Translations under genes and position numbers: made by a program
The notes under the pieces: generated by a model
Told to the model about the DNA's origin: nothing
Database searches by the model: none
The model's input: only the letters and a program-made list of their open reading frames with translations
Assembly: GCA_029881335.1 (NCBI GenBank)
Contig: JAOUMU010000017.1
Span: 1-37,325 of the forward strand
Direction of reading: 5' to 3'
Source: Nitrospinota bacterium
GTDB lineage: Bacteria > Nitrospinota_A > UBA7883
DNA length: 37,325 nucleotides
Shown: in pieces, positions 6,633 through 15,526 of the stretch
Numbering within the stretch: position 1 is the stretch's first letter
How the letters are laid out: each line of letters begins with the position of its first letter

Positions 6633-8336
6633 CTAGCCCTCCAGATTTGCGATGCGTCCGGCGAAATCCGCGCGGATCGCTTTCACATCCAGCTGATACA
6701 TACAAAAGAACCTGTTCTGGAAAAACAGCTTCGCGTAAGGCGCCGCCTCGGCGTAGCCGTTGTAGCGGCATTCTCCCTCCCTGCCAACGAACACATCCGG
6801 GGGGACGGATGTCACATGAAAAAAGTTGTCGGTTCTCAGCTTATCAGCGGCCAGAAGAAGAGTCTCGAATTCCCCCAGATCCTCCAACGACACACCCAAT
6901 TCAGGAAGCCTCCAAGCCATCATCACGTTGATAGTTCCCGGCGCCACCAACACGCTTCCCTTCGGGAGTATAGGCTCCAGGCTATCCATGGAGGCCAGCC
7001 ACTCCTTCTGCGCGCCATAGGCCTCCAGCCTATGCGGCTCCAATGTTTTTAGCACATACCGGCCGCTGGTGGCCATAACCGCGGAAAGAAGCAGGGCGCC
7101 GATCAGCGTCAGCAACGCTGTTCTGGCGTATTTGGCTCTCCACGTCATGGCCATGCGGACAATATCCCTTATCATCACCCCAGCGGCAACGCAAAACATA
7201 GGATCCATCCAAACGTGGCTACGCAAGACATTTGGGAGGTTGCTCGTGACTATCATTTGTATGATATAGGCGCCCAATACTGCCATAATCGCCAGCCGCA
7301 AATCACGCTCCCGCAGCCAAATCAGCGGCCAAAGCAGCCCTAAGGCGAATATGGTGGTCCTGTATGGATCCAGGTCGAACAATCCCATAGACATCTTGTA
7401 TGATCTGTCCGCCAGGAGCTTGGCTACGGCGCCGGATCGCTCTATCACCTGGAACAAGGATGAGTCTTTGTTCCCTACATCGGAAATCGCTTTTGCGCCA
7501 GGGTCTTCAGTTCCCTTCTCGGACGGACGGAACTCGCTTCCCCCAAGGTCGTAATAGCGCAAAATCCCCCCGTAGTTTACATGGTTATATCCGAACATAT
7601 ACGCGTTGGCCAATATAACAGGCAACAGGAAAACAGCCAGGCGGCGGATACGGGGCCTGAAGGCATCCCTGCTAACCAGCTGCATCAGGACCACCAGCGC
7701 AGAGAGTGTGAATGCCAGCACGATACCATTGGGCCGTGTCAGGCAGACCAGGGCGATCAGCGCCCCAGCCATCCACGCCCTCTTCCCATCAACGGGGAAA
7801 GTGAGCAGAATCGCCATCGTCACCAGAAAAATATACGCCGTGTCCACATGGTTTGTTGTGGAAAGGAACATTATCTCGTCGGATGTTTGCAGGAGCAGTA
7901 CCGAAGTCCACGCCGCCACCGGCCCCCACAAGCGCAGGACCAGCGCGAAAATCGCCAGGCCGGTGACCGCATAAAAAAAGAACGAGGTGAAGAACGCCAC
8001 ATCCGTGGTGGCGCCGAATATCTTGAACACCCCCGCCTCAAGAAAAAGGTACAGAGGCTTGTTGGTGATACCTGCCCACCGGAACGGTGGCGTCTGGGCG
8101 GGTTTTCCCGGCAGTTGCACCGGGGCGATGGCCCTGGCGTAGTATCCCTTGCCGGTGGCGATATCGCGGGCGACACCCATGTAGTAGACCCCGTCGGACG
8201 CCTGGAAGTACATGCCGGCGGAAAGTTTCCACCATACTACCAGCAGGATGAACAGCGCGTATAAGGGAAGGAATACCTTCAGGTGAAAAAGGTGATTATG
8301 GGAAGACCTGTCCGCCGTCTCGATCTGATCATTCAC
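6633..8336 (-). CDS. ArnT/PMT-like (GT39/GT83-type) membrane glycosyltransferase
   Basis: About 567 residues with some ten to twelve hydrophobic segments. The first periplasmic loop after the first helix contains ASDGVYYMGVARDIATGKGY, the Asp-bearing loop typical of lipid-phosphate-sugar-dependent transferases (ArnT, PMT, and the RgtA family). The start is GTG 8336, overlapping the GT2 stop as GTGA, which implies translational coupling; the in-frame ATG at 8387 would run back over the preceding gene. In this family the enzyme takes a sugar from polyprenyl-phosphate, supplied by a DPM1/ArnC-like GT2, and adds it to a lipid or protein acceptor outside the cytoplasm. The adjacent GT2 fits this. 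Sugar and acceptor are unknown. Confidence 0.85.
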   Translation of the reverse strand: MNDQIETADRSSHNHLFHLKVFLPLYALFILLVVWWKLSAGMYFQASDGVYYMGVARDIATGKGYYARAIAPVQLPGKPAQTPPFRWAGITNKPLYLFLEAGVFKIFGATTDVAFFTSFFFYAVTGLAIFALVLRLWGPVAAWTSVLLLQTSDEIMFLSTTNHVDTAYIFLVTMAILLTFPVDGKRAWMAGALIALVCLTRPNGIVLAFTLSALVVLMQLVSRDAFRPRIRRLAVFLLPVILANAYMFGYNHVNYGGILRYYDLGGSEFRPSEKGTEDPGAKAISDVGNKDSSLFQVIERSGAVAKLLADRSYKMSMGLFDLDPYRTTIFALGLLWPLIWLRERDLRLAIMAVLGAYIIQMIVTSNLPNVLRSHVWMDPMFCVAAGVMIRDIVRMAMTWRAKYARTALLTLIGALLLSAVMATSGRYVLKTLEPHRLEAYGAQKEWLASMDSLEPILPKGSVLVAPGTINVMMAWRLPELGVSLEDLGEFETLLLAADKLRTDNFFHVTSVPPDVFVGREGECRYNGYAEAAPYAKLFFQNRFFCMYQLDVKAIRADFAGRIANLEG

Positions 8337-9196
8337 TTTCGTTCCCTGCGCAACGTGGATATCTGCTCCACCAAAAGGCCGAAGCAACCGATATAAATGG
8401 AGGACATAATGAGGATGACGCCGGTGCTCATGATGCCGCCCAAAAAGAAAAGCTGAAGTGCGCTCACCGTCAGACCCGCCATGAGCACCAGCGCGCTGAG
8501 GGGCAGAAAAAACCGCTGGGGGCTGAAAAGGATTATCACCCTGGCGATAATGTATATGAATTTCAAGGCGTCCTTGAATGGGCGAATATTGCTCTGTCCC
8601 GTCTCCCTCCGCTTGATGGAATCCATGGGTATGTATTTGACGAACCGACCGCTTTGCATCAGCGCGATGGTGATGGTGGTTGGGTAACTATAACCGTTGG
8701 GAAACAGGTGTATGAACTCCTCCAGCCATTCGCGCTTTATCGCCCGGAAACCGGAGGTCAGGTCATCTATCTTCTTGGCTGTGATCCACTGGGCCACCTG
8801 GATAAGCCCCCAGTTGCCCAGATTGCGGAATTTGGATGTGCTGGAGCGGGCCGTCCTGGCCCCCACCACCATGTCATAAGGGCCGATCTGCGCCAGAAGA
8901 TTCGGTATCTCCTCCGGCTGATGCTGCCCATCGCCATCCATGAACACCATCACATCCCCGGTGGAAGCGCGGACGCCATTCTTTATCGTCGCTCCGTTCC
9001 CCACGTTATAGGCGTTTCTCACCACTCTGGCGCCTGCCTTTTCAGCTTCCTCGGCGGTCCTGTCGCTCGAGCCGTCGTCCACCACGATCACCTCGAAGCC
9101 CTGATTCACGGCGAATACACGCCGCACCACATCACCGATGACCTCTTCCTCGTTATACGCCGGTATCACCACGGATATTTTCTTGTCGTTCGGCAT
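8333..9196 (-). CDS. GT2 glycosyltransferase, polyprenyl-phosphate sugar synthase type
   Basis: A 287-residue protein beginning with the GT-A core ISVVIPAYNEEEVI, the nucleotide-binding VVDDGSSD and the metal-binding MDGDGQH, then LTSGFRAIKREW. This matches DPM1/ArnC/GtrB-type enzymes that transfer a sugar or sugar acid from a nucleotide to polyprenyl phosphate at the cytoplasmic face. The C-terminal 60 residues contain two hydrophobic helices, as in GtrB and ArnC-like proteins. It overlaps the downstream membrane glycosyltransferase by 4 nt (GTGA) and follows the methyltransferases after 84 nt. The pair probably forms a flip-and-transfer unit. Family certain; donor sugar unknown. Confidence 0.92.
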   Translation of the reverse strand: MPNDKKISVVIPAYNEEEVIGDVVRRVFAVNQGFEVIVVDDGSSDRTAEEAEKAGARVVRNAYNVGNGATIKNGVRASTGDVMVFMDGDGQHQPEEIPNLLAQIGPYDMVVGARTARSSTSKFRNLGNWGLIQVAQWITAKKIDDLTSGFRAIKREWLEEFIHLFPNGYSYPTTITIALMQSGRFVKYIPMDSIKRRETGQSNIRPFKDALKFIYIIARVIILFSPQRFFLPLSALVLMAGLTVSALQLFFLGGIMSTGVILIMSSIYIGCFGLLVEQISTLRRERK

Positions 9197-9280
9197 TTTC
9201 CAGATGGCTCCAAATGTTTATAACACCCGGTACGGGCATGAAAGATGATATTTCATAAGGGAAAATCGATCAAGAGCGCA

Positions 9281-10162
9281 TCATGGCTCAGGAGCCTTGG
9301 CATGGGCGGCCACCACGGTGGAGTAGTCCGTCCCCTCCTGCAGCTTGTACACCACCTTGAAAATCAGCCTCATCAAAACCGAAATGTTATCCACACGCTC
9401 CGGATGGTACTCTCCCAGCTCCACCCGTACATCAGAGAAGCCTGCACTGCCGATTGTGTATAAGAGTGACTCCCGGGAAAAATAGTATATGTGGTGCAAC
9501 CCAAACAGACGGCGCAAAGGCCATGTCACAAGGCCCAGGCTCGCCCGATGGGCGACGTGCGCCATAAGATTTAAAAGACTGTGATAGCTGATCGTGTTCA
9601 CGTACAGGACGCCGCCGGGACGGAGAATCCTCTTCGCCTCCACGAGCAATTGAACAGGATCCGGAACGTGCTCCAGCACATCCCACATGGTGACCACATC
9701 AAAACTCGCCTCGGGGAACGCGGCCTGCTCCAGCGTACCCGTCACAACATCCAGGTTATGCTCCTGCCTGGCGCGCCGGCTTGCCCATTCAGAAAGCTCA
9801 ACCCCCCTGGTTTTCCAGCCCTTCCTTTGGGCGATATCCAAAAACGTCCCCGCGGCGCACCCTACATCCAGCAGGTCCCGCCCAGGGGCTGCGAGCGTCA
9901 GATCCTCCAACGCCCTGTGGTAGTCGGCGATGGCGGGATCATCCTGGCTACGTCCCTCACCCTCCAGGCCGAAGTAGACAGGATTGCCTGTAAAATAGCG
10001 GTCCCCCTGGTCGTAGATATCCTTGGTCACCTCCCAGGGAGGAAGAGGATGCAGAAAAGCCACTCCACAGCCGGAGCAACGCATCACATCGGAAAAATCG
10101 AGGGCGTACAGCAGGCTTGTCTTATCACTCCCGCATATGCGGCATCCGATGGCGTCGGTCAT
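9281..10162 (-). CDS. Class I SAM-dependent methyltransferase with N-terminal zinc ribbon
   Basis: A 293-residue protein. Residues 6-35 hold two Cys pairs (CRICG and CSGCG), the zinc ribbon found at the N-terminus of many sugar C- or N-methyltransferases in glycan and antibiotic clusters. The Rossmann core follows with the SAM-binding LLDVGCAAGTF, the acidic VELSEWA and the post-II motif VTMWDVLEHVPDP. Its start overlaps the stop of the upstream methyltransferase as ATGA, so the two are translated together. The target, sugar or lipid, cannot be inferred. It sits between an amidotransferase and a GT2, which favours modification of an activated or lipid-linked sugar. Confidence 0.9.
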   Translation of the reverse strand: MTDAIGCRICGSDKTSLLYALDFSDVMRCSGCGVAFLHPLPPWEVTKDIYDQGDRYFTGNPVYFGLEGEGRSQDDPAIADYHRALEDLTLAAPGRDLLDVGCAAGTFLDIAQRKGWKTRGVELSEWASRRARQEHNLDVVTGTLEQAAFPEASFDVVTMWDVLEHVPDPVQLLVEAKRILRPGGVLYVNTISYHSLLNLMAHVAHRASLGLVTWPLRRLFGLHHIYYFSRESLLYTIGSAGFSDVRVELGEYHPERVDNISVLMRLIFKVVYKLQEGTDYSTVVAAHAKAPEP

Positions 10163-10974
10163 GGCTTCTCCAGGTGGAAATAGATCATCGTCCCCAACAG
10201 CCGGTCCAGCGCCCGATGGACGAGCCTGGGAATGAACCTTCCCAGAGGGATGAATCGTTTAGGAAAGAAATGTAGTTCGCTCCCCGTCACCCGGAATCCC
10301 GCGTCTCGCAGTACCGTTCTCCACTGTCCGGTAGTCATGCCAATCCCCACAGGGTTCGCCGCTCCATCGTACTGGCGGATAAAATCGTCCACGTCCATGG
10401 CGTCTTTGGACAAATCGGCGCCGGGGTGCTTTACCGAAAAAAGGTTCATGACAAACCGGGTGAACCCGAACACGACAGGATGGTGCAAGATCCCCTTATG
10501 GTAAAAGGTGAGCTTGGCTATTCCCCCCGATTTTAACACCCGGTGGCACTCCCCGATGGCTCTTGGAGTATCAGGCGTATGATGCAGCACACCGGAGGAG
10601 ACTACCACATCAAAAGAGCCGTCACGGAAAGGAATGCTTTCCGCGTCCGCCTCTATGACATCCGCCCGGGCCTCGCGCAGTTTCAGATGAGCTTTGGAGA
10701 GCTGCGCCGCCCGGAACGTAAGATCCATGGCGCACACCCTGGCGCCACCCAGAGCATAGTTCATCGCCACCCATCCGGGGCCGCATCCCACATCCAGCAG
10801 CCGCTTCCCGGCAAAGGCCCCGAATTCCCAGTAGCCCATCGCGAAGATATCGGAATCCTCCCGTTTGGCCCGGTCCAGCTCGCTGAAAAACGATGCTGAA
10901 CCCAGGTCGCCCAGCTCATGGCTCAGAAGCGGGTTCTCCTGCCAGTAGCGCTTCACCTCTTCCTTTGTGGCCAT
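10159..10974 (-). CDS. Class I SAM-dependent methyltransferase
   Basis: About 271 residues from ATG 10974 (GGGA 6 nt upstream; an ATG four codons earlier is an alternative). It has motif I LLDVGCGPGWV, an acidic MDLTF after beta 2, DAESIPFRDGSFDVVVSSGVLHHTPD and the late GGIAKLTFYH, a standard Methyltransf_11/25-type fold. It overlaps the next methyltransferase by 4 nt (ATGA). It lies 53 nt after the asparagine-synthase gene. The N-terminal KRYWQENPLLSHE is common in methyltransferases of polysaccharide and secondary-metabolite clusters. Substrate unknown. Confidence 0.9.
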   Translation of the reverse strand: MATKEEVKRYWQENPLLSHELGDLGSASFFSELDRAKREDSDIFAMGYWEFGAFAGKRLLDVGCGPGWVAMNYALGGARVCAMDLTFRAAQLSKAHLKLREARADVIEADAESIPFRDGSFDVVVSSGVLHHTPDTPRAIGECHRVLKSGGIAKLTFYHKGILHHPVVFGFTRFVMNLFSVKHPGADLSKDAMDVDDFIRQYDGAANPVGIGMTTGQWRTVLRDAGFRVTGSELHFFPKRFIPLGRFIPRLVHRALDRLLGTMIYFHLEKP

Positions 10975-11027
10975 CAGATATCCCAAGTATTATTTATATA
11001 ACATTGTTCGCCGGACGCGCGTCCAGC

Positions 11028-12947
11028 TCAGACATCCGCATCCAGGACTTTCTGGAGCCACAACTCCAGCATTACAATCGCCATCAATTGTTTCCCAACC
11101 AGAAACGGGGATTTTGGATAATCATCGATCAGCCCTTTTATCACGTTTTCCCGAAATATTCCACGTCGCAAAAAAGCGCCATCCAGAAGACACTCCTTGG
11201 TCATCTTCCTCATGATGGCCCCATAAGCCCCATCCACGGGGATCATAAACGGCGCCTTGACCGCCCCTGCCGACTCTTGGGGAACAATCCCCGCGCCCGC
11301 GGCCCGCAACGTCACCTTGTTCTCCCCCCGCCGCAGCTTCAGCCCCACCGGAAGCCTGGCGGCGAACTCCACCAGCCGGTGATCGCAAAAAGGGACCCGC
11401 CCCTCCACCGAATGGGCCATCAGGGTCTTATCCTGCTTGAAAAGTATATTGTCCGCAAGCCACATCCCATGCTCCACCCCCAGAATCCGGTCCAGCGTTC
11501 CCCTTCCATCCTCCGGCTCCATCAGTTTGCGAATATGTTCGCGCAACGGTTCTGCCGTGGCTATCGACTCTCCATACCCGGTGGTAAAAAGCGCGGCTCG
11601 CTCCTCTGCGGAGAATAGCGAAACATAGGTGAGGTACCGGTCCGCGTCCTCCCTGGCGGCCAAAAGGCTTGTCAACCTCTCCCGTCCCTTGTCGCCGATG
11701 GAGGCGGGGTAGTTGAAAAACATATCAAGCAGTCCCACCGGCGCCAACCGCGCCATCTTCCCTGCCGCCGTCATGATAGGGCCGGGGACCACACCCGCCA
11801 GCTTCCCCAGCAGGCTCAGGTGAGGATGGTGCACATAGCCTGCCTGCAGCTCGTCCGCGCCCTCCCCGGTGAGGATCACCTTCACCCCATCCTGGCGCGC
11901 CCTGGCCGCCAGCATGTACATCGCCAGCACGATCGGGTCTCCAAACGGCTCGTCCATGCTCCAGCACACTTCAGGCAGCTTCCGCAGATCCTCCGGGCCC
12001 AGCCGGATGGAGGTGTGAGTGGCGCCGAACTGTTTGGCCAACGCCTCGGCTCTGCTCGTTTCGTCGGGACCGTTGTCAAATCCCACGCAGAATGTGCGCG
12101 GGGTGATGCCGGGAAACCGGGACATCAGGCCGACAATGGTGGAGCTGTCCACTCCGCCGCTCAGAAACGCCCCGAAGGGGACATCGCTTCGCATCCGCAG
12201 TCGAACCGCGTCCTTGAGCAATTCCCCAAACCGATCCGCGGCTTCCTCCTCGCCGATGGCCCCCTCCGGCGCCGAGGTGAAATCCGCCTTCCAGTATTGA
12301 TGGAACGACAACGCGCCGTTCTTGTGCCACGCCATATGTCCCGCGGGAAACTTCTTAATCCCTTTCACCATCGTAAGAGGGGCTGGCACATAGCGCAACG
12401 CCAGGTAACGATCCAGCGCCACCGGGTCCACTTCGCGGGAGACCCCTTCCACCGCCAGAAGCGACTTCAATTCCGAGGCGAACGCCAGCTTCCCCGGCGT
12501 CGGCTGGCAATAGTAAAGAGGCTTCACCCCCACCCTGTCCCGAGCCAGCATCAGCGAGCGCTCTCTGGAGTCCCAAAAAGCGAACGCGAACATACCGACT
12601 GTTTTTTGCAGGAACGCCGGCCCCTCCAGAATCAGCCCGGCCAAAAGAGATTCCGTGTCCGACCTGGTGGTGAATTTCCACCCCCGTTTTTCCAGATCCT
12701 CGCGCAGTTCCAGATAGTTGTATATCTCACCGTTGTGGACCAGTGCGAACCTGCCATCGGGGCTTTTCATCGGCTGGGCGCCGGTATCCAGGTCTATGAT
12801 CGCCAGACGCCTGTGCCCCAGCCAAAGATGCGGTTCCCCTTCATACACGCCCTCGCCGTCCGGGCCGCGATGCGCCTCCTGCGAAAGCATCTTCCGCATC
12901 ATCCGCCCGGAATCTGGAAAACCTAGGAGCCCGGCGATGCCGCACAT
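11028..12947 (-). CDS. asnB: Asparagine synthase-type glutamine amidotransferase
   Basis: A 639-residue protein starting at MCGIAG, where Cys2 is the glutaminase nucleophile exposed after Met removal, so the start at 12947 is well fixed. The N-terminal Ntn domain shows AHRGPDGEG, LGHRRLAIID and VHNGEIYNY; the C-terminal domain shows the ATP pyrophosphatase loop FLSGGVDSS and later LTGEGADEL. It is full length for AsnB. In a glycan or natural-product operon such paralogues often amidate carboxylated sugars or peptides rather than make asparagine. The gene begins 4 nt after a 58-residue ORF and is followed by two methyltransferases. Its true substrate is not decidable here; the symbol denotes the family. 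Confidence 0.93.
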   Translation of the reverse strand: MCGIAGLLGFPDSGRMMRKMLSQEAHRGPDGEGVYEGEPHLWLGHRRLAIIDLDTGAQPMKSPDGRFALVHNGEIYNYLELREDLEKRGWKFTTRSDTESLLAGLILEGPAFLQKTVGMFAFAFWDSRERSLMLARDRVGVKPLYYCQPTPGKLAFASELKSLLAVEGVSREVDPVALDRYLALRYVPAPLTMVKGIKKFPAGHMAWHKNGALSFHQYWKADFTSAPEGAIGEEEAADRFGELLKDAVRLRMRSDVPFGAFLSGGVDSSTIVGLMSRFPGITPRTFCVGFDNGPDETSRAEALAKQFGATHTSIRLGPEDLRKLPEVCWSMDEPFGDPIVLAMYMLAARARQDGVKVILTGEGADELQAGYVHHPHLSLLGKLAGVVPGPIMTAAGKMARLAPVGLLDMFFNYPASIGDKGRERLTSLLAAREDADRYLTYVSLFSAEERAALFTTGYGESIATAEPLREHIRKLMEPEDGRGTLDRILGVEHGMWLADNILFKQDKTLMAHSVEGRVPFCDHRLVEFAARLPVGLKLRRGENKVTLRAAGAGIVPQESAGAVKAPFMIPVDGAYGAIMRKMTKECLLDGAFLRRGIFRENVIKGLIDDYPKSPFLVGKQLMAIVMLELWLQKVLDADV

Positions 12948-12951
12948 CCGA

Positions 12952-13128
12952 TTAAAGCTCCCTGGGGTCGAAAAACCGGGAGGAGGCCACATACCGCTCC
13001 CCCGGTTTTTTAGACTGAATCAATCCCCGCACCAGCGCTTTTCGGAAGGCGCGATTGATAGGCCCTATCCTCCCGAAGGTGACGTTGAACAAACGGAGAA
13101 TCAACAGCCGTGGAGTGGTCATCAACAT
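12952..13128 (-). CDS. Overlooked 58-residue basic protein
   Basis: A short frame starting ATG TTG ATG at 13128, one base after the stop of the upstream 307-residue gene, and ending 4 nt before the asnB start. It fills the gap almost exactly. The protein is basic (about twelve Arg/Lys), with a hydrophobic stretch RLLILRLFNV at the start and a C-terminal segment ending SSRFFDPREL. I do not recognise a family. The perfect fit between neighbours argues for a translated gene. Alternatively it is the frameshifted C-terminus of the upstream protein. Coordinates assume the first ATG; the in-frame ATG two codons on is also possible. Confidence 0.6.
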   Translation of the reverse strand: MLMTTPRLLILRLFNVTFGRIGPINRAFRKALVRGLIQSKKPGERYVASSRFFDPREL

Positions 13129-13129
13129 G

Positions 13130-14053
13130 TCACAAACAAGCCTCCGCGAAGATGTAATCTATCGCCAACGGGGTGAAGTATCTATCGTCCATCCACGCCG
13201 GATTCAAGGAGGCGGAGACTTTCAGTCCGGCCATTATCCGCTCCATCGAATCGCTTTTCAACAACGCCAGAGCGTAAGGATAGACGAACTGAGTGTTGCG
13301 GCTGTTTTGCGCCGAGTCCGGCCGCCCCATTTCGTCCAGCCGCTCGTTCACCAGTTTCTCCCCTTTCATCAGCGCCTCCTCCACGGCCGTGTCACCGCCG
13401 CCGATAACCATGTAACGGGCCATGGAGCTCATGGTGATGGTCTGGTATCCCACGTCGAGGCCCCCATACTCACCGAAGATCCCATCCTCATAGGCGGACT
13501 TTAACACCTCGTCCCGTCTTCTCTCCGCCGCCAGCAGAAAACGCCGATCCCCCGTGATGACAGAATAACCCTTCAACGCCAGGGCGGAGGCGGCCATCTG
13601 GTTAGCCACATCCGGGTTGCGGTTTTCGCAAAGCCACTCCATGGTATTGCGGGCCTGCGTAATTTCCTTTTCCCATTCTTTAGCTCCCCCCGCCAGCAGG
13701 AGAGTCTCCACGAACGCCGCCGCGCTAAATGACGTGGCGCAGAAACTCCGCTCGAAGGGGTAGACCTCGTTAACCGAACCATCGCCGTTGCGCCGGGATA
13801 ACCAGAATCGCCATGCGGCCCTGGCCCACTCATCCATCACCTTTTTCCCGGCGAACATGTTTGCCCCCACGCCTGTCTGGCGCCAGGCCATGGCGAACAA
13901 AAGACCGCCTTCCTGCATCCGGGCATTTGCCATGTCGGTGGTCCGGTAGTTCCAGTAGGCGCGGTCGACGCATCCGTATGTGGGGGAGTGTTTGTCTCGG
14001 TCGCACAGACCCAGGGCCCGGGGGACGCTATTGACGGCGATTTGGGCCAGCAT
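13130..14053 (-). CDS. Unrecognised, probably all-helical (alpha/alpha toroid-like) protein
   Basis: A 307-residue cytoplasmic protein without signal or membrane segment. The sequence is a succession of paired helices separated by Gly/Asn/Asp turns, with aromatic and acidic motifs (CVDRAYWNYRTTD, RNGDGSVNEVYPFERSF, GIFGEYGGLDVGYQ). This pattern is seen in (alpha/alpha)6 toroid domains of glycan-active enzymes such as heparinase II/III-type lyases and glucuronyl C5-epimerases, but I cannot assign a family. It begins 15 nt after the radical SAM gene, in the same reading frame and without an obvious Shine-Dalgarno. The context suggests it acts on the sugar product of this operon. Confidence 0.75.
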   Translation of the reverse strand: MLAQIAVNSVPRALGLCDRDKHSPTYGCVDRAYWNYRTTDMANARMQEGGLLFAMAWRQTGVGANMFAGKKVMDEWARAAWRFWLSRRNGDGSVNEVYPFERSFCATSFSAAAFVETLLLAGGAKEWEKEITQARNTMEWLCENRNPDVANQMAASALALKGYSVITGDRRFLLAAERRRDEVLKSAYEDGIFGEYGGLDVGYQTITMSSMARYMVIGGGDTAVEEALMKGEKLVNERLDEMGRPDSAQNSRNTQFVYPYALALLKSDSMERIMAGLKVSASLNPAWMDDRYFTPLAIDYIFAEACL

Positions 14054-14068
14054 ATCAGGTGGTATAGC

Positions 14069-15526
14069 TCAGCCTGCCTTCCGGGAGGAGGCGAAGGAGA
14101 GGACATTGAGCCCGCCGATGACAGCGTTGCGCAGCATGGCCCCATCACCGATGCGACGCAGCATTTTTAACAGATATCTGGGGCGCATGTAGAACTTGCG
14201 GTAAAAGACCCGCAACTGGGTCTCCAATCGTTCCGAGCCCACGTCGCAATAAAGGTGGTTATATCCGGCCTCCAAATGCAGCTTTTCGATGTCCGCATTG
14301 TCCGATCCGTCGCCGATGGCCGGATCGAAATTAAACACCTTTTTAAACAGCGGCGTGCCAGGATATGGCGAACAGAGGCCGAAGGTTACAGTGGTGGGAT
14401 CTATCTTCAGGGCGAATGCCAGTGTGTCTTGCAGAGTCTGCTCCGTCTCCCCCGGCATGCCGATCATGAAGTGGGCGTGGGTGTCCATCCCCGCGCGGGC
14501 GCAGTCGGCGAACGCTTTCTCGCTCTGCTCCAGGGTAACCCCCTTGCTGGAGGCATCCAGCACCACCTGATTGCCAGACTCCACCCCGAACTTTAACAGG
14601 TGGCAGCCGGCCTTCTTCATCAGAGCCAGCATCTCGTGGTCCACCGTGTCCACCCGGGCGTTGGCGATCCATGTGACATCCAGCCCCTCAGCCAGAATGC
14701 CCTCGCAAATTTCGATAACCCGCTCACGGTTGGCGGTGAAGGTTTCGTCGCGGAAATATATCTCGCGGATTCCATTCTCCAAGTAGAATTTCATATCCGC
14801 CACCACTTTTTGGGCCGACTGCATCCGCACCTTGGTCCCATGGAAAAAGGGCGCCGTGCAGTAGACGCATTTGGCGGGGCAGCCTTGGGAGGATGAGGTG
14901 GTGATATATGGCAGCCGCCGAACGATGGGATTGAAGTAATCCACTCCCTTCGGAAGCATGGTCACATCGAGGGGGGGCAGGTTGTCCAGATCCTCGATAA
15001 AGGGGTGATGCTCGTTCACCACCGCACCGCCGCCATTCATGTATGCCAGCCCCTTCACAGCTTTTGCAGCATCCATATCCCCCTTATCCAGCGCCATGGC
15101 CAGGGCACGGACCACACCCTCCGGCTCGCGGCGGATGGCGAAATCAATACCTTTGGCCAGGGTGTCCGCCGGACGGAAAGTGGAGTGGGAGCCGTATATG
15201 GTGAAAAGCGTGTCCGGCATTTTTTGCTTTATGGCCATGAGGAAGGTTGCGTCCTGGTTGATGGTCATAACGGAGGAGGAGGAAATGACCAGCCTGGCGC
15301 CCATGATTCTCGACAGAGCTTCTTCCGAAGAGAGCCCTTCCGCCTGGGCGTCGACGAAAACCACATCGTGACCATCCGCTTTCAGGATGGTGGCGATACG
15401 CAGCTGCTCATATGGGGGGACGGTGGCGCCGCCGATCCTCTTGCCCCCGCACCAGCATCCGTACACCACATCGCGCACGATGTTTTTCTTTTTGGAGAGG
15501 CAAGGCTCCAATACGGCGATTTTCAT
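14069..15526 (-). CDS. B12-binding-domain radical SAM enzyme
   Basis: A 485-residue protein. The N-terminal 150 or so residues form a Rossmann-like cobalamin-binding-type domain (PPYEQLRIATILKADGHDV, then VFVDAQ), and the radical SAM core follows with the cluster motif CPAKCVYC (CxxxCxxC) near residue 215. The rest shows the TIM-barrel motifs IYFRDETF, WIANARVD and FGVESGNQ. The family includes methylases, hydroxylase-like HpnR/HpnP, cyclases and many of unknown reaction. The B12 domain lacks a clear DxHxxG motif, as often in this superfamily. It is the first gene of the leftward operon. It may methylate or rearrange a sugar or lipid. Confidence 0.9.
   Translation of the reverse strand: MKIAVLEPCLSKKKNIVRDVVYGCWCGGKRIGGATVPPYEQLRIATILKADGHDVVFVDAQAEGLSSEEALSRIMGARLVISSSSVMTINQDATFLMAIKQKMPDTLFTIYGSHSTFRPADTLAKGIDFAIRREPEGVVRALAMALDKGDMDAAKAVKGLAYMNGGGAVVNEHHPFIEDLDNLPPLDVTMLPKGVDYFNPIVRRLPYITTSSSQGCPAKCVYCTAPFFHGTKVRMQSAQKVVADMKFYLENGIREIYFRDETFTANRERVIEICEGILAEGLDVTWIANARVDTVDHEMLALMKKAGCHLLKFGVESGNQVVLDASSKGVTLEQSEKAFADCARAGMDTHAHFMIGMPGETEQTLQDTLAFALKIDPTTVTFGLCSPYPGTPLFKKVFNFDPAIGDGSDNADIEKLHLEAGYNHLYCDVGSERLETQLRVFYRKFYMRPRYLLKMLRRIGDGAMLRNAVIGGLNVLSFASSRKAG

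Noticed and set aside
7581-8264. Open frame of 227 codons on the plus strand opposite the membrane glycosyltransferase
   Set aside because: Gln/Arg/His-rich translation without motifs; the minus-strand frame shows proper membrane helices and family motifs.
11820-12926. Open frame of 368 codons on the plus strand inside asnB
   Set aside because: Low-complexity His/Arg/Pro-rich translation antisense to a well-conserved AsnB.
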